Positions 39,297 through 47,918 of a DNA stretch of 64,000 nucleotides are shown piece after piece. This DNA is from NCEH01 sp043195135. GTDB lineage: Bacteria > Pseudomonadota > Alphaproteobacteria > Rhizobiales > Xanthobacteraceae. The notes under the pieces are model-generated. The model saw only the letters and a list, made by a program, of their open reading frames with translations, searched no databases and was not told the origin of the DNA. Location: NCBI RefSeq assembly GCF_043195135.1, contig NZ_JBAFWP010000002.1. One strand, written 5' to 3'. Numbering within the stretch: position 1 is the first letter of the stretch; each line of letters begins with the position of its first letter. A program made the translations under genes and the position numbers.

Positions 39297-39383
39297 AGAT
39301 GGTTAACGGTATTCCCCTTAACAAAGGGGGGAGCCACGGATTCGGACGGCGTGCCGGCGCCCAGGGCGCGATGGAGTGGGAAC

Positions 39384-41078
39384 ATGACGATCAACCTTCA
39401 GATGCCTGACATTCGGGAGTTGCGGCCGCGAATCACCGTGTTCGGCTGCGGTGGCGCCGGTGGCAACGCCGTCAACAACATGATCACCGCCGGCCTCACC
39501 GGCGTTGAGTTCGTGGTCGCCAATACGGACGCGCAGGCTCTGTCGCTTTCGAAGGCCGAGCGCCTGGTGCAGATGGGCGTCGCCGTCACCGAGGGCCTCG
39601 GCGCAGGCTCGCAGCCGGAAGTCGGCCGCGCCGCCGCCGAGGAAGTCCTGGACGAGATTCGCGACCATCTGTCCGGGTCCCACATGGTGTTCATCACCGC
39701 CGGCATGGGCGGCGGCACCGGCACCGGCGCCGCTCCGGTCGTGGCCCGCGCCGCCCGCGAGCTCGGCATCCTCACGGTGGGCGTGGTCACCAAGCCCTTC
39801 CACTTCGAGGGCCAGCGCCGCATGCGCGTCGCCGAGCACGGCATCAACGAATTGCAGAAGACGGTCGACACGCTGATCGTCATCCCGAACCAGAACCTGT
39901 TCCGGGTCGCCAACGAGAAGACCACCTTCGCCGACGCCTTCGCGATGGCCGACCAGGTGCTCTATTCCGGCGTCGCCTGCATCACCGACCTGATGGTGAA
40001 GGAAGGCCTCATCAACCTCGACTTCGCCGACGTGCGCGCCGTGATGCGCGACATGGGCAAGGCGATGATGGGCACCGGCGAAGCCTCGGGCGACAAGCGC
40101 GCCATCCAGGCCGCCGAGGCCGCGATCGCCAACCCGCTGCTGGACGAGACCTCCATGCGCGGCGCCGGCGGCCTGCTGATCTCCATCACCGGCGGCAACG
40201 ACATGACGCTGTTCGAGGTGGACGAAGCCGCGACCCGCATCCGCGAGGAAGTGGACCCCGACGCGAACATCATCCTCGGCGCCACGTTCGACCAGTCGCT
40301 CGACGGCATCATCCGCGTGTCGGTGGTGGCCACCGGCATCGATCCCGCCGTGATCCCCGAGCAGATCCAGTATCGCGGCGAAGCAGCGCCGGACCTCCAG
40401 GGCCGCAAGATGTCCAACGCCGGCCGGGTGGCGGTGGAGCAGGCCCGCGAGGCCCAGATCCGCAGCGCCGTGGCGGCGATCTCCGCCGAAGACCTGATGG
40501 CGCTCGACAATGCCGTCTCGTCCCAGCCCGCGCCCCAGCCGCAGCAGCAGCCGGCGCCGCAGCGTCCGGTGGCCATCGACGAGGTGACGATCCGCGCCGC
40601 CGCGCCGAAGCCCTCCTTCTATTCCGAGCCCGAGCCGGCGCCGGCGCCCGCGCCGGTGGAGGACGAGGAATTCGCGCCCTACATCCCGCCGCAGGCCCAG
40701 CGTCCCCGCGCGCCGCGCATGCCCCGCGTGGATGAACTGCCGATGCCCGCGCAGAACCAGATCCGCGCCCAGCGCGGCGAGCCCGCCGCCGAGCAGAAGC
40801 GCATGACCCTTCTCCAGCGTCTCGCCCATGTGGGCATGGGGCGCCGGGAGGATGAGCCCGAGGCGCCCGCGCGCCGCGAACAGCCGAGCATGCGCGCTCC
40901 GGACCCCCGCGCGCCGCAGCAGAAGCCCGCCGGCCGTCCCGGCGAGCCGGTGTCGGAATTCGCCAAACGTCCCCCGGCGCGGCCGGTGGCGGAGGTTCCG
41001 AGCCGCCATGCGCCGCAGCACGGCCATGAGGAAGACCAGCTGGAGATTCCCGCCTTCCTGCGCCGCCAGGCGAACTGA
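39384..41078 (+). CDS. ftsZ: Cell division protein FtsZ
   Basis: The 564-residue tubulin-like GTPase has VFGCGGAGGNAVNNMI, the G-box FITAGMGGGTGTGAAPVVA, and the T7 synergy loop NLDFADVRAVM. A long Pro/Ala/Gln-rich linker (about 325-545) ends in the conserved C-terminal peptide EIPAFLRRQ, which binds FtsA and other partners. The extended linker is normal for alphaproteobacteria. Start 39384 gives MTINLQMPDIRELRPRITVFG. A hairpin follows the stop at 41107. Confidence 0.97.
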   Translation: MTINLQMPDIRELRPRITVFGCGGAGGNAVNNMITAGLTGVEFVVANTDAQALSLSKAERLVQMGVAVTEGLGAGSQPEVGRAAAEEVLDEIRDHLSGSHMVFITAGMGGGTGTGAAPVVARAARELGILTVGVVTKPFHFEGQRRMRVAEHGINELQKTVDTLIVIPNQNLFRVANEKTTFADAFAMADQVLYSGVACITDLMVKEGLINLDFADVRAVMRDMGKAMMGTGEASGDKRAIQAAEAAIANPLLDETSMRGAGGLLISITGGNDMTLFEVDEAATRIREEVDPDANIILGATFDQSLDGIIRVSVVATGIDPAVIPEQIQYRGEAAPDLQGRKMSNAGRVAVEQAREAQIRSAVAAISAEDLMALDNAVSSQPAPQPQQQPAPQRPVAIDEVTIRAAAPKPSFYSEPEPAPAPAPVEDEEFAPYIPPQAQRPRAPRMPRVDELPMPAQNQIRAQRGEPAAEQKRMTLLQRLAHVGMGRREDEPEAPARREQPSMRAPDPRAPQQKPAGRPGEPVSEFAKRPPARPVAEVPSRHAPQHGHEEDQLEIPAFLRRQAN

Positions 41079-41106
41079 TTCGCCGGCTCCCGGTTACACG
41101 AAATTG

Positions 41107-41129
41107 CGCCAGAGACAGCCTCTCTGGCG
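41107..41129 (+). terminator. Hairpin after ftsZ
   Basis: CGCCAGAGA and TCTCTGGCG form a perfect 9-bp stem with a CAGCC loop, about 30 bp after the ftsZ stop. It is followed by GTAAGTATTTG rather than a T-run, so it may attenuate or process rather than fully terminate ahead of lpxC. The remaining gap up to lpxC is AT-richer and may hold an lpxC promoter. Confidence 0.55.
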
Positions 41130-41375
41130 TAAGTATTTGATAACCAAGAAGTTTTTTGTGACCATTTTGGTAACAGGCGGTAAGCAAGCGTGATTTGGCG
41201 CAGCGCAATGCGCCCGCTAGGTTGACCCTCGAACCTTGCCTAACGCTGCTGGCGCGGAATGGATCCACACACGATCCATCAAATTCCGGACCGGCGGCAG
41301 AATTAGGCAGGTGAGGTGAAACATTAGAGGCGGGAATGCGGCGGCCTTCGGGCCGTGACGGTTTCCGGGGTCCAT

Positions 41376-42317
41376 ATGGCTTCCGAGATGCAGACGACCC
41401 TCGCTGGCGAAATCGCTCTTTCGGGCGTTGGCGTTCACGGGGGCATCGAAGCCTCTCTCACGCTGAAGCCCGCACCCGCCGACACCGGCATCGTCTTCGT
41501 CCGCACCTTCGCCGACCAATCCCCCCGCAAGATGGCGGTCTCCCGCCAGTCGGTGCAGGCCACCGACCTCGCCACCGTGCTCGGCGACAAGAGCGGCGCC
41601 CTCGTTTCCACGGTGGAACACGTCCTCTCCGCCCTGTCCGGCCTCGGCGTCGACAATGCCCAGGTGGAAGTCACCGGCCCCGAGGTTCCGATCCTCGACG
41701 GCAGCGCCGGCCCGGTGGTCGCCGCCATCGACGAAGTGGGCATCGCCGTGCTGCCGGCGCGCCGCAAATATCTCAAAGTGCTGAAGCCGATCCGCGTCGA
41801 GAACGGCGCCTCCTACGGCGAGCTTCTGCCCTATGACGCCGGCTTCCGCCTGGAAGTGGAGATCGAGTTCGATCATTGCGGCATCGGCCGCCAGCGCTTC
41901 GCCGGCAACCTGACCCCCAATGTGTTCCGCCGCGAACTCGCGAACGCCCGCACCTTCGGCTTCCTGAAGGATGTGGAGCGCCTGCGCTCCGCCGGCTATG
42001 CCCGCGGCGCCTCGCTGGAAAACACCGTCTGCCTCGGCGATGCCGGCATCCTGAACCCCGAGGGCCTGCGCTTCACGGACGAGTTCGTGCGCCACAAGGC
42101 CCTGGACGCGGTGGGCGATCTGGCGCTCGCCGGCCTGCCCCTGATGGCCCGCTATCGCTCCTTCCGCGGCGGCCACAAGCTGAATTTCAACGTGGTGGAT
42201 GCCCTGCTGGCGGATCGCTCGGCCTTCGCCGTGGTGGATGCCCCGGTGCGCGGCCGTCGCGAAGGCGCGGAACTCGCCGTCGGCGCCCCCGTCCTCGCCT
42301 ACGCCCCGGAGCGCTGA
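41376..42317 (+). CDS. lpxC: UDP-3-O-acyl-N-acetylglucosamine deacetylase
   Basis: The 313-residue Zn deacetylase of lipid A synthesis has STVEHVLSALSGLGVDNAQVEV (first Zn His), RTFGFLKDVERLRSAGYARG, HKALDAVGDLALAG (second His and Asp) and GGHKLN (general His). Possible starts are GTG 41355, ATG 41376 (MASEMQTTLAGEI) and ATG 41388 (MQTTLAGEI); 41376 is a compromise and the true start may be 41388. It ends the dcw block. Confidence 0.95.
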   Translation: MASEMQTTLAGEIALSGVGVHGGIEASLTLKPAPADTGIVFVRTFADQSPRKMAVSRQSVQATDLATVLGDKSGALVSTVEHVLSALSGLGVDNAQVEVTGPEVPILDGSAGPVVAAIDEVGIAVLPARRKYLKVLKPIRVENGASYGELLPYDAGFRLEVEIEFDHCGIGRQRFAGNLTPNVFRRELANARTFGFLKDVERLRSAGYARGASLENTVCLGDAGILNPEGLRFTDEFVRHKALDAVGDLALAGLPLMARYRSFRGGHKLNFNVVDALLADRSAFAVVDAPVRGRREGAELAVGAPVLAYAPER

Positions 42318-42679
42318 CCCGCTGGGGTGGAGCGTTCATGCGCGGGGGTGCCGCCGCACGCCGCGATCCTGTGCCTTGACCAGTCCGTGCTCGACGCGAG
42401 ACACGGACCTTGCGGCACGCGGACGTCGCGATACGCGGGCGCCGCGTCCTCCGGACGGGGCCTGTCGTTTTGCACCCCGGCACGGCTGAAGCGCGCGGGA
42501 TGTCCGGCCCGCTTGACGTGCGCGCCCCCGCCCTTAAAAACCCTAGCGAACCGGGTGGCGGAAACGCATTTGACGTCGCTTCGCCCGCGCCCGCCACATT
42601 GCCGACTGAAAGCGCCTTTAGCCGCGTAGTCTGCGGCGTTCGCACGGAAGCCGACGGCTTGGGATGGAACCTTCACGTG
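42318..42679 (+). other. 362-bp intergenic region upstream of bamD
   Basis: No convincing gene is visible. Around 42513-42540 a TTGACG hexamer precedes a TTAAAA segment with about 16 bp between, a plausible sigma-70-type promoter for bamD. An open frame in phase with bamD runs back to 42410 but its translation is not lipoprotein-like and is rejected as coding. Confidence 0.4.
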
Positions 42680-43528
42680 ATGCGCCTTTTCACTGACGCC
42701 GCTGTCCTGCGCACCCGGGCGGCCAGCCTGCTTGCGGTCCTCTGCCTCGCCACCGGCCTTGCCGGCTGCGCCAGCAACAAGGACGATGTGATTCCGCCCG
42801 ACGAGCCGGCCGAGAAGATCTACAACGAGGGCCTCACCCTCATGCGCAAGGGCGACCTGGTCGCCGCCGCCAAGCGATTCGAGGACCTCGACCGCACCCA
42901 TCCCTATTCGGAATGGGCCCGCAAGGCGCTGCTGATGGACACCTATGTCTATTACGAGGCCGGCAAATATGACGAGGCCATCGCCGCGGGCAAACGCTAC
43001 ATGGCGCTGCATCCCGGCTCGGAAGATGCCGCCTATGCGAGCTATCTCGTCGCCTCGGCCTATTTCGACAATATCCCGGACATCACGCGCGACCAGAAGG
43101 CGACCCGCCAGGCGCTGGACGCCCTGGACGAGGTGATTCGCAAATATCCGAACACGGAATATGCCGCCTCCGCCAAGAAGAAGGTGGAAGTGGCGCGCGA
43201 CCAGCTGGCCGGCAAGGAAATGATGATCGGCCGCTATTATCTGGAAAACCGCAACTACACCGGCGCCATCAACCGGTTCAAGGTCGTGGTCACGCAATAC
43301 CAGACCACGCGCCAGGTGGAAGAGGCCCTGTTCCGGCTGACCGAAGCCTATATGGCGCTCGGCATCACCTCCGAAGCGCAGACCGCCGCCGCCGTGCTGG
43401 GCTATAATTTTCCCGATAGCCAGTGGTACAAGGACGCCTATAAGCTCGTGCAATCGAGCGGCAACCTGCCGGTCGAGAACAAGGGGTCCTGGATCAGCCA
43501 GGCCTTCAAGAAGCTCGGTCTCGGCTAG
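42680..43528 (+). CDS. bamD: Outer membrane protein assembly lipoprotein BamD
   Basis: The 282-residue lipoprotein has a signal peptide ending in the lipobox LAGC (ATGLAGCASNKDD) and TPR repeats covering most of the mature protein (AEKIYNEGLTLMRKGDLVAAAKRFEDL, PYSEWARKALLMDTYVYYEAGKYDEAI and others). BamD is the essential TPR partner of BamA in beta-barrel insertion. GTG and ATG starts are adjacent (42677, 42680). recN follows 5 bp after the stop. Confidence 0.94.
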   Translation: MRLFTDAAVLRTRAASLLAVLCLATGLAGCASNKDDVIPPDEPAEKIYNEGLTLMRKGDLVAAAKRFEDLDRTHPYSEWARKALLMDTYVYYEAGKYDEAIAAGKRYMALHPGSEDAAYASYLVASAYFDNIPDITRDQKATRQALDALDEVIRKYPNTEYAASAKKKVEVARDQLAGKEMMIGRYYLENRNYTGAINRFKVVVTQYQTTRQVEEALFRLTEAYMALGITSEAQTAAAVLGYNFPDSQWYKDAYKLVQSSGNLPVENKGSWISQAFKKLGLG

Positions 43529-43533
43529 AATCC

Positions 43534-45219
43534 ATGCTCTCCTCCCTCTCGATCCGGGACATCGTTCTGATCGAGAAGCTCGATCTCGTTCTCGCGGACG
43601 GCCTCACCGTCCTCACGGGCGAGACGGGCGCGGGAAAATCGATCCTGCTGGACGCCCTGTCCCTGGCGCTCGGCGGGCGGGGGGACGGGAGCCTGGTGCG
43701 TCACGGCGAGGCGAAGGGGCAGGTCACGGCCGTCTTTGATCTTCCGCTGGCCCATCCCGCCCGCGCCGTCCTTGCCGCCGCCGACATCGCCGATGAGGGC
43801 GATGTGATCGTCCGCCGCATCCAGATGGCCGACGGGCGCACGCGCGCCACCATCAACGAACAGCCGGTGAGCGTGCAGACCTTGCGCACGCTCGGCGCCC
43901 GGCTGGTGGAACTGCACGGCCAGCACGACGATCGCGCGCTGGTGGACCCCACCACCCACCGCACGCTGCTGGACGCCTTCGGCGGCCTTTCCGCCCGGAC
44001 CGAGGCGGTCGGCCGTCTGTGGCGCGCCTGGCGTGCCGCGCTTTCGGACGCGGGCGCCGAGCGCGCCCGGCTGGAGGAGGCGCAGAAGGAAGCCGATTTC
44101 ATCCGCCACGCGGTGGACGAACTCACCGCGCTCGGCCCCGAGGTGGGCGAGGAGACCCTGCTCTCCGAGCGGCGCACCACCATGATGCGGTCCGAGAAGA
44201 TCGCCGGCGATCTCTCGGAGGCGCTGGAAGCGGTGGGCGGCAGCGGCTCGCCCGTGCCCTCGCTGTCCGCCGCCGTGCGCCGGCTGGAGCGCCGCGCCGG
44301 CGAATCGCAGGGCCTGGTCCGCCCGGCGGTGGAGGCCATCGACCTTGCCCTCGACGCGCTGGAGAGCGCGCGCTCGCACCTGGAAACCGCGCTCCGCGAC
44401 GCGGCCTTCGACCCGCGCGACCTGGAGCGCGTGGAGGAACGCTTGTTCGCCTTGCGCGCCGCCGCCCGCAAATACGGTGGCACCATCGACGACCTGCCCA
44501 AGGTCGCGGCCCGATTCGCTGGCCAGCTCGATGCCTTGAACCGCAGCGCCACCACGCTCGCGGCGCTGGAAGCCAAGGTCGCGGAGGCGGAAGGGGCCTA
44601 TCGCGCGGCGGCGGCCGCCCTGTCCGCCGATCGCAAGACCGCCGGCGCGAAGCTGGATGCGGCGGTGGACGCGGAGCTGCCGCCGCTCAAGCTGGAGCGC
44701 GCCCATTTCACCGCCCGCATCGACAGCGATCCCCAATCCCCCGGCGCGGAAGGCTATGACCGGGTGGAATTCTGGGTGCGCACCAATCCCGGGACCCGGC
44801 CCGGTCCCATGATGAAGGTGGCGTCCGGCGGCGAGCTGGCGCGCTTCCTGCTCGCGCTGAAGGTGGTGCTGGCGGATCGGGGCTCCGCCCCCACTCTCAT
44901 CTTCGACGAGATCGACACCGGGGTCGGTGGCGCGGTCGCGGACGCCATCGGGCACCGTCTCTCGCGGCTTGCCGGGCAGGTGCAGGTGATCTGCGTGACC
45001 CATGCGCCCCAGGTGGCGGCGCGCGCGGGCCAGCATCTGCTGATTTCCAAGGCGTCCGCCGGGAAGGACAAGGACGCGCCCGTCACGACCCGCGTCGCGC
45101 CGCTCGATGCGCCGAGCCGCAAGGAAGAGATCGCCCGCATGCTGGCCGGCGCCAGCATCACGCCGGAAGCCCGCGCGGCGGCGGAACAACTGCTCCAGGC
45201 CGCCACCGTCTCGGCTTGA
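43534..45219 (+). CDS. recN: DNA repair protein RecN
   Basis: The 561-residue SMC-like ATPase has Walker A GETGAGKSILLDAL, an adjacent VELHGQHDD Q-loop, two coiled-coil arms (about 165-375), the signature KVASGGELARFLLALK, Walker B TLIFDEIDTGVGG and the H-loop VICVTHAPQVAARA. RecN acts in double-strand break repair. It is 5 bp behind bamD, a conserved neighbour pair in this order, and convergent with arfB. Confidence 0.96.
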   Translation: MLSSLSIRDIVLIEKLDLVLADGLTVLTGETGAGKSILLDALSLALGGRGDGSLVRHGEAKGQVTAVFDLPLAHPARAVLAAADIADEGDVIVRRIQMADGRTRATINEQPVSVQTLRTLGARLVELHGQHDDRALVDPTTHRTLLDAFGGLSARTEAVGRLWRAWRAALSDAGAERARLEEAQKEADFIRHAVDELTALGPEVGEETLLSERRTTMMRSEKIAGDLSEALEAVGGSGSPVPSLSAAVRRLERRAGESQGLVRPAVEAIDLALDALESARSHLETALRDAAFDPRDLERVEERLFALRAAARKYGGTIDDLPKVAARFAGQLDALNRSATTLAALEAKVAEAEGAYRAAAAALSADRKTAGAKLDAAVDAELPPLKLERAHFTARIDSDPQSPGAEGYDRVEFWVRTNPGTRPGPMMKVASGGELARFLLALKVVLADRGSAPTLIFDEIDTGVGGAVADAIGHRLSRLAGQVQVICVTHAPQVAARAGQHLLISKASAGKDKDAPVTTRVAPLDAPSRKEEIARMLAGASITPEARAAAEQLLQAATVSA

Positions 45220-45247
45220 GGGCCGGCCGCGCCTTCTTCGCGTCCGG

Positions 45248-45679
45248 TCAGTCGGCCTGCGGCTTGTTCTGGCGCAGGGTCTTCACCACGCCGCGCCGCT
45301 CCTTCGCCTCCAGCCGCCGCTCCTTCGAGCCGAGGGTGGGGCGCGTGGGCCGGCGGATGGGAGCGACATAGGTCGCCTCGCGAATCATCTCCACCAGCCG
45401 CTCCAGCGCATCGGCGCGGTTGCGCTCCTGGGTGCGGTGGCGCTGCGCCTGGATGATGACGACGCCGTCCTGCGTCATGCGCTTACCGGCGATGCGGATC
45501 AGGCGGTGCTTCACGCCGTCGGGCAGGTTGGGCGAGGCGAAGGCGTTGAAGCGCAGTTGCACGGCGCTCGACACCTTGTTGACGTTCTGCCCGCCGGGCC
45601 CCGACGCGCGCACGAAGGCGAGCTCGATCTCGTCCTCGGAAATGGCGATGCGGGGGGTGATCTCGATCATGGACGGCAA
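45248..45679 (-). CDS. arfB: Alternative ribosome-rescue factor ArfB (YaeJ)
   Basis: The 143-residue protein has a release-factor-like domain with the catalytic GGQ motif in RASGPGGQNVNKVSSAVQL and a basic C-terminal tail (KERRLEAKERRGVVKTLRQNK) that enters the empty mRNA channel. It hydrolyses peptidyl-tRNA on stalled ribosomes. ATG 45670 (MIEITPRIAISEDEIE) is an equally plausible start, three codons in. Confidence 0.93.
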   Translation of the reverse strand: MPSMIEITPRIAISEDEIELAFVRASGPGGQNVNKVSSAVQLRFNAFASPNLPDGVKHRLIRIAGKRMTQDGVVIIQAQRHRTQERNRADALERLVEMIREATYVAPIRRPTRPTLGSKERRLEAKERRGVVKTLRQNKPQAD

Positions 45680-45842
45680 GCCCGGACGCGCGGAAAGCTG
45701 CCCGAGGCCGAGAAGCCGGCCGGCAGACCCAAGCTATGGCAGAAAGCCGGGCCTTGCGACAGGCTTGCGGGTCTTGTTCGTGCCGCGCCGGCCGCCTCAG
45801 CATATCGAGGCGGCGGCGGGCGGTGCCCCCGCGCGGGCGGTC

Positions 45843-46910
45843 TCAGATGGCGTGGCGGTTCGCGGTCGGGCCGAAATGCTCCACATAGCGGGCGCTGATG
45901 ATGGAGCGCGGCAGCACCACCAGCACGTCGGTGGTGCCGAACTGGTGGTCCACCACCGCGCCGTCGCCCACGAAGCCGCCGAGGCGCAGATAGCCCTTCA
46001 CCAAAGGCGGTAGGGCATGCAGCGCCGCCTTCATGTTGATCTCATCCTTGGGGATGCGATCCATGGGCACGTAACGCTTGTCGAGCGCGCGGGCGCGCCA
46101 TTCCTCCGGCGCGCGGGCATGGTGATGCAGGAACGAGAGCTGAAGCGCGAGGGCCTCGGGGTCGGTGCCCTCCAGGCTCGCGCAGCCGATCATCACATCG
46201 ATATTGTTGCGCAGGATATAGGCCCACACCCCATGCCACAGCAGCTCCACCGTGCGCTTGTTGCGATAGGGCTTGAGCACGCAGGAGCGACCCAGCTCCA
46301 GGAACTTGAGGCCGGGATGCGCGGCGATGATGCGGTTCACGTCGAACTCGCCCTGGGTGTAGAAGCCGCCATGACGGTCCGCCACCTCCTGCTTCAGCAG
46401 GCGATAGGTGCCCACGACCTTGGGCTTGCGGCGCCCCAGCACCATCTTTCCGGCTTCGTAATCCAGCACCAGCATGTGGTCGCAGATGGCGTCGAACGCA
46501 TCCACGTCGCGCCGGGCGAGCCGCGCGGCGGCGTCGGGCACGGCGGACATTTCCTCGTAGAAGACCTTGTAGCGCAGGCGCTGGGCGCGGCGCACGTCGC
46601 GCGCGGTGCGGGCGAGCCGCACTTCCAGCGGCCCGAGGCGGCCGAGCACCACCGGTTCGCCGAACGGCACGGCCTCGCGGTGGCGGATGCCGGAATAGGC
46701 GCGGAAATCGGAAACCAGCTTCTGCGGGCCGTTCAGCCCCGGCTTGCCGTCCGCGCGCGGCAGAGGCGCCGCGAACAAAGGCGCGCCGAACTTGGCACCG
46801 GGGAATTTGGCGAAGCCTTCCTTGGCGACATCGATGCCGCGGCCCACCAGAGCCGGCCAGCTGAAGGGTTGCGGGTCGAGACCGGAACCGGACGGATCTT
46901 GGCGTTTCAT
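45843..46910 (-). CDS. olsB: L-ornithine N-alpha-acyltransferase OlsB (GNAT/PlsC-like)
   Basis: The 355-residue protein has the OlsB/GNAT core: LEVRLARTARDVRRAQRLRYKVFYEEM, DAICDHMLVLDYEAG, VVGTYRLLKQ, FLELGRSCVLKPYRNKRTVELLWHGVWAYI and MIGCASLEGTDPEALA. OlsB forms lyso-ornithine lipid by attaching a 3-hydroxyacyl chain from ACP to ornithine. The N-terminal 90 or so residues are a variable extension. OlsA is not in the window. The 267-bp upstream gap contains TGTGACA direct repeats 16 bp apart (47059, 47075). Confidence 0.9.
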   Translation of the reverse strand: MKRQDPSGSGLDPQPFSWPALVGRGIDVAKEGFAKFPGAKFGAPLFAAPLPRADGKPGLNGPQKLVSDFRAYSGIRHREAVPFGEPVVLGRLGPLEVRLARTARDVRRAQRLRYKVFYEEMSAVPDAAARLARRDVDAFDAICDHMLVLDYEAGKMVLGRRKPKVVGTYRLLKQEVADRHGGFYTQGEFDVNRIIAAHPGLKFLELGRSCVLKPYRNKRTVELLWHGVWAYILRNNIDVMIGCASLEGTDPEALALQLSFLHHHARAPEEWRARALDKRYVPMDRIPKDEINMKAALHALPPLVKGYLRLGGFVGDGAVVDHQFGTTDVLVVLPRSIISARYVEHFGPTANRHAI

Positions 46911-47177
46911 GCAACGACCCCCTCCTCGGGCCGCCGCTGGACAACGGCGGTTTCATGGGATGCCGCGCGCCGTCCCAGACGAGCTCGAAACCGGGCGCGC
47001 GCCTCGTGCGCGTTCATCCCGCGTGACCATCACATTCACCATAGTTTTCCTACGGCTATGTGACAATGGCTGATTGTGACAGCCCCGTCCTGTCATATGA
47101 CGGAGGCGGCGCATTGCGGGCCACCGGAGCGCATGCTAGCGCCAGGGGCGGTTGGGCAATCGGGATTCGGGGGCACC

Positions 47178-47786
47178 ATGTCTAAGGTTCGTTTTCTGTC
47201 GGGTGCGGCCGGCTGCGCCCTGGCGCTCAGCATCGCCTTTTCGGGGCATGCCCAGGCCCAGGCGGTCCCCACCCCCGCCGCCGTCACGGTCATCAACGTG
47301 CCGGGCGTCGGCACGATGAATGTGCTGAGCTATCAGGCCCGCTTCGTTTCCGCCGATCCGGCCACCCGCCGCGTGGTACTCGAGGCGCCGAACGGCAAGC
47401 GCTGGGCGGTGATCGCGCCGCCGCTGCTGGGCGATGTCATGCGGCTCGCCAACAGCCAGAAGCTGCTGATCCGCGTATTGCCCGGCCTCGTGACCGCGCT
47501 CGGCAAGGCCCATCAGGGCACGCCCGGCGTCGCGGTGTCCGAACTGGTGCTGAAGGACGGCCTGCCGGGCTGGCCGGAGGATTATGGCTTCCGGGAAGTC
47601 ACCATCACCTCCATCCTGGTGAATATCGACAAGACCAACGGCACCATCAGCTTCGAGGGGCTGGACGGCGTCGTGCGCACGGTGAGGGCGGCCAATCCGC
47701 AGGTGCTGGCCGATCTCCAGAAGGTGGAATTGGGCGATCTGTGCCAGATCACCTATTATGAAGGCCTCGCCATCAACGCCATGTAG
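47178..47786 (+). CDS. Secreted protein of unknown function
   Basis: The 202-residue protein begins with a clear signal peptide (MSKVRFLSGAAGCALALSIA, cleavage near GHAQAQA). The mature protein has a small beta-rich module, with MNVLSYQARFVSADPATRRVVLEAPNGKRWAVIAPP resembling copper/bacteriophage-tail style OB folds but with no diagnostic motif, and ELGDLCQITYYEGLAI near the end. I do not recognise the family. Start 47178 (SD-like GGGG upstream) is chosen because the signal peptide begins there. It is monocistronic, divergent from olsB. Confidence 0.75.
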   Translation: MSKVRFLSGAAGCALALSIAFSGHAQAQAVPTPAAVTVINVPGVGTMNVLSYQARFVSADPATRRVVLEAPNGKRWAVIAPPLLGDVMRLANSQKLLIRVLPGLVTALGKAHQGTPGVAVSELVLKDGLPGWPEDYGFREVTITSILVNIDKTNGTISFEGLDGVVRTVRAANPQVLADLQKVELGDLCQITYYEGLAINAM

Positions 47787-47918
47787 CTTCGCCCGCAGCG
47801 GCCGGTTCCCGCAGCGGTCGCGCCGTGAACAGCGGGCGAGTTCCGCTGCGCACGGCATTTGTCAGCTGCGCGCGTTGGCAGGGGCAGCCAAGCCAAGTGA
47901 AACACGGGCGCCGGGGGC

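Noticed and set aside
41355..41375. GTG start for LpxC
   Set aside because: It adds residues with no family match; the ATG at 41376 or 41388 fits better.
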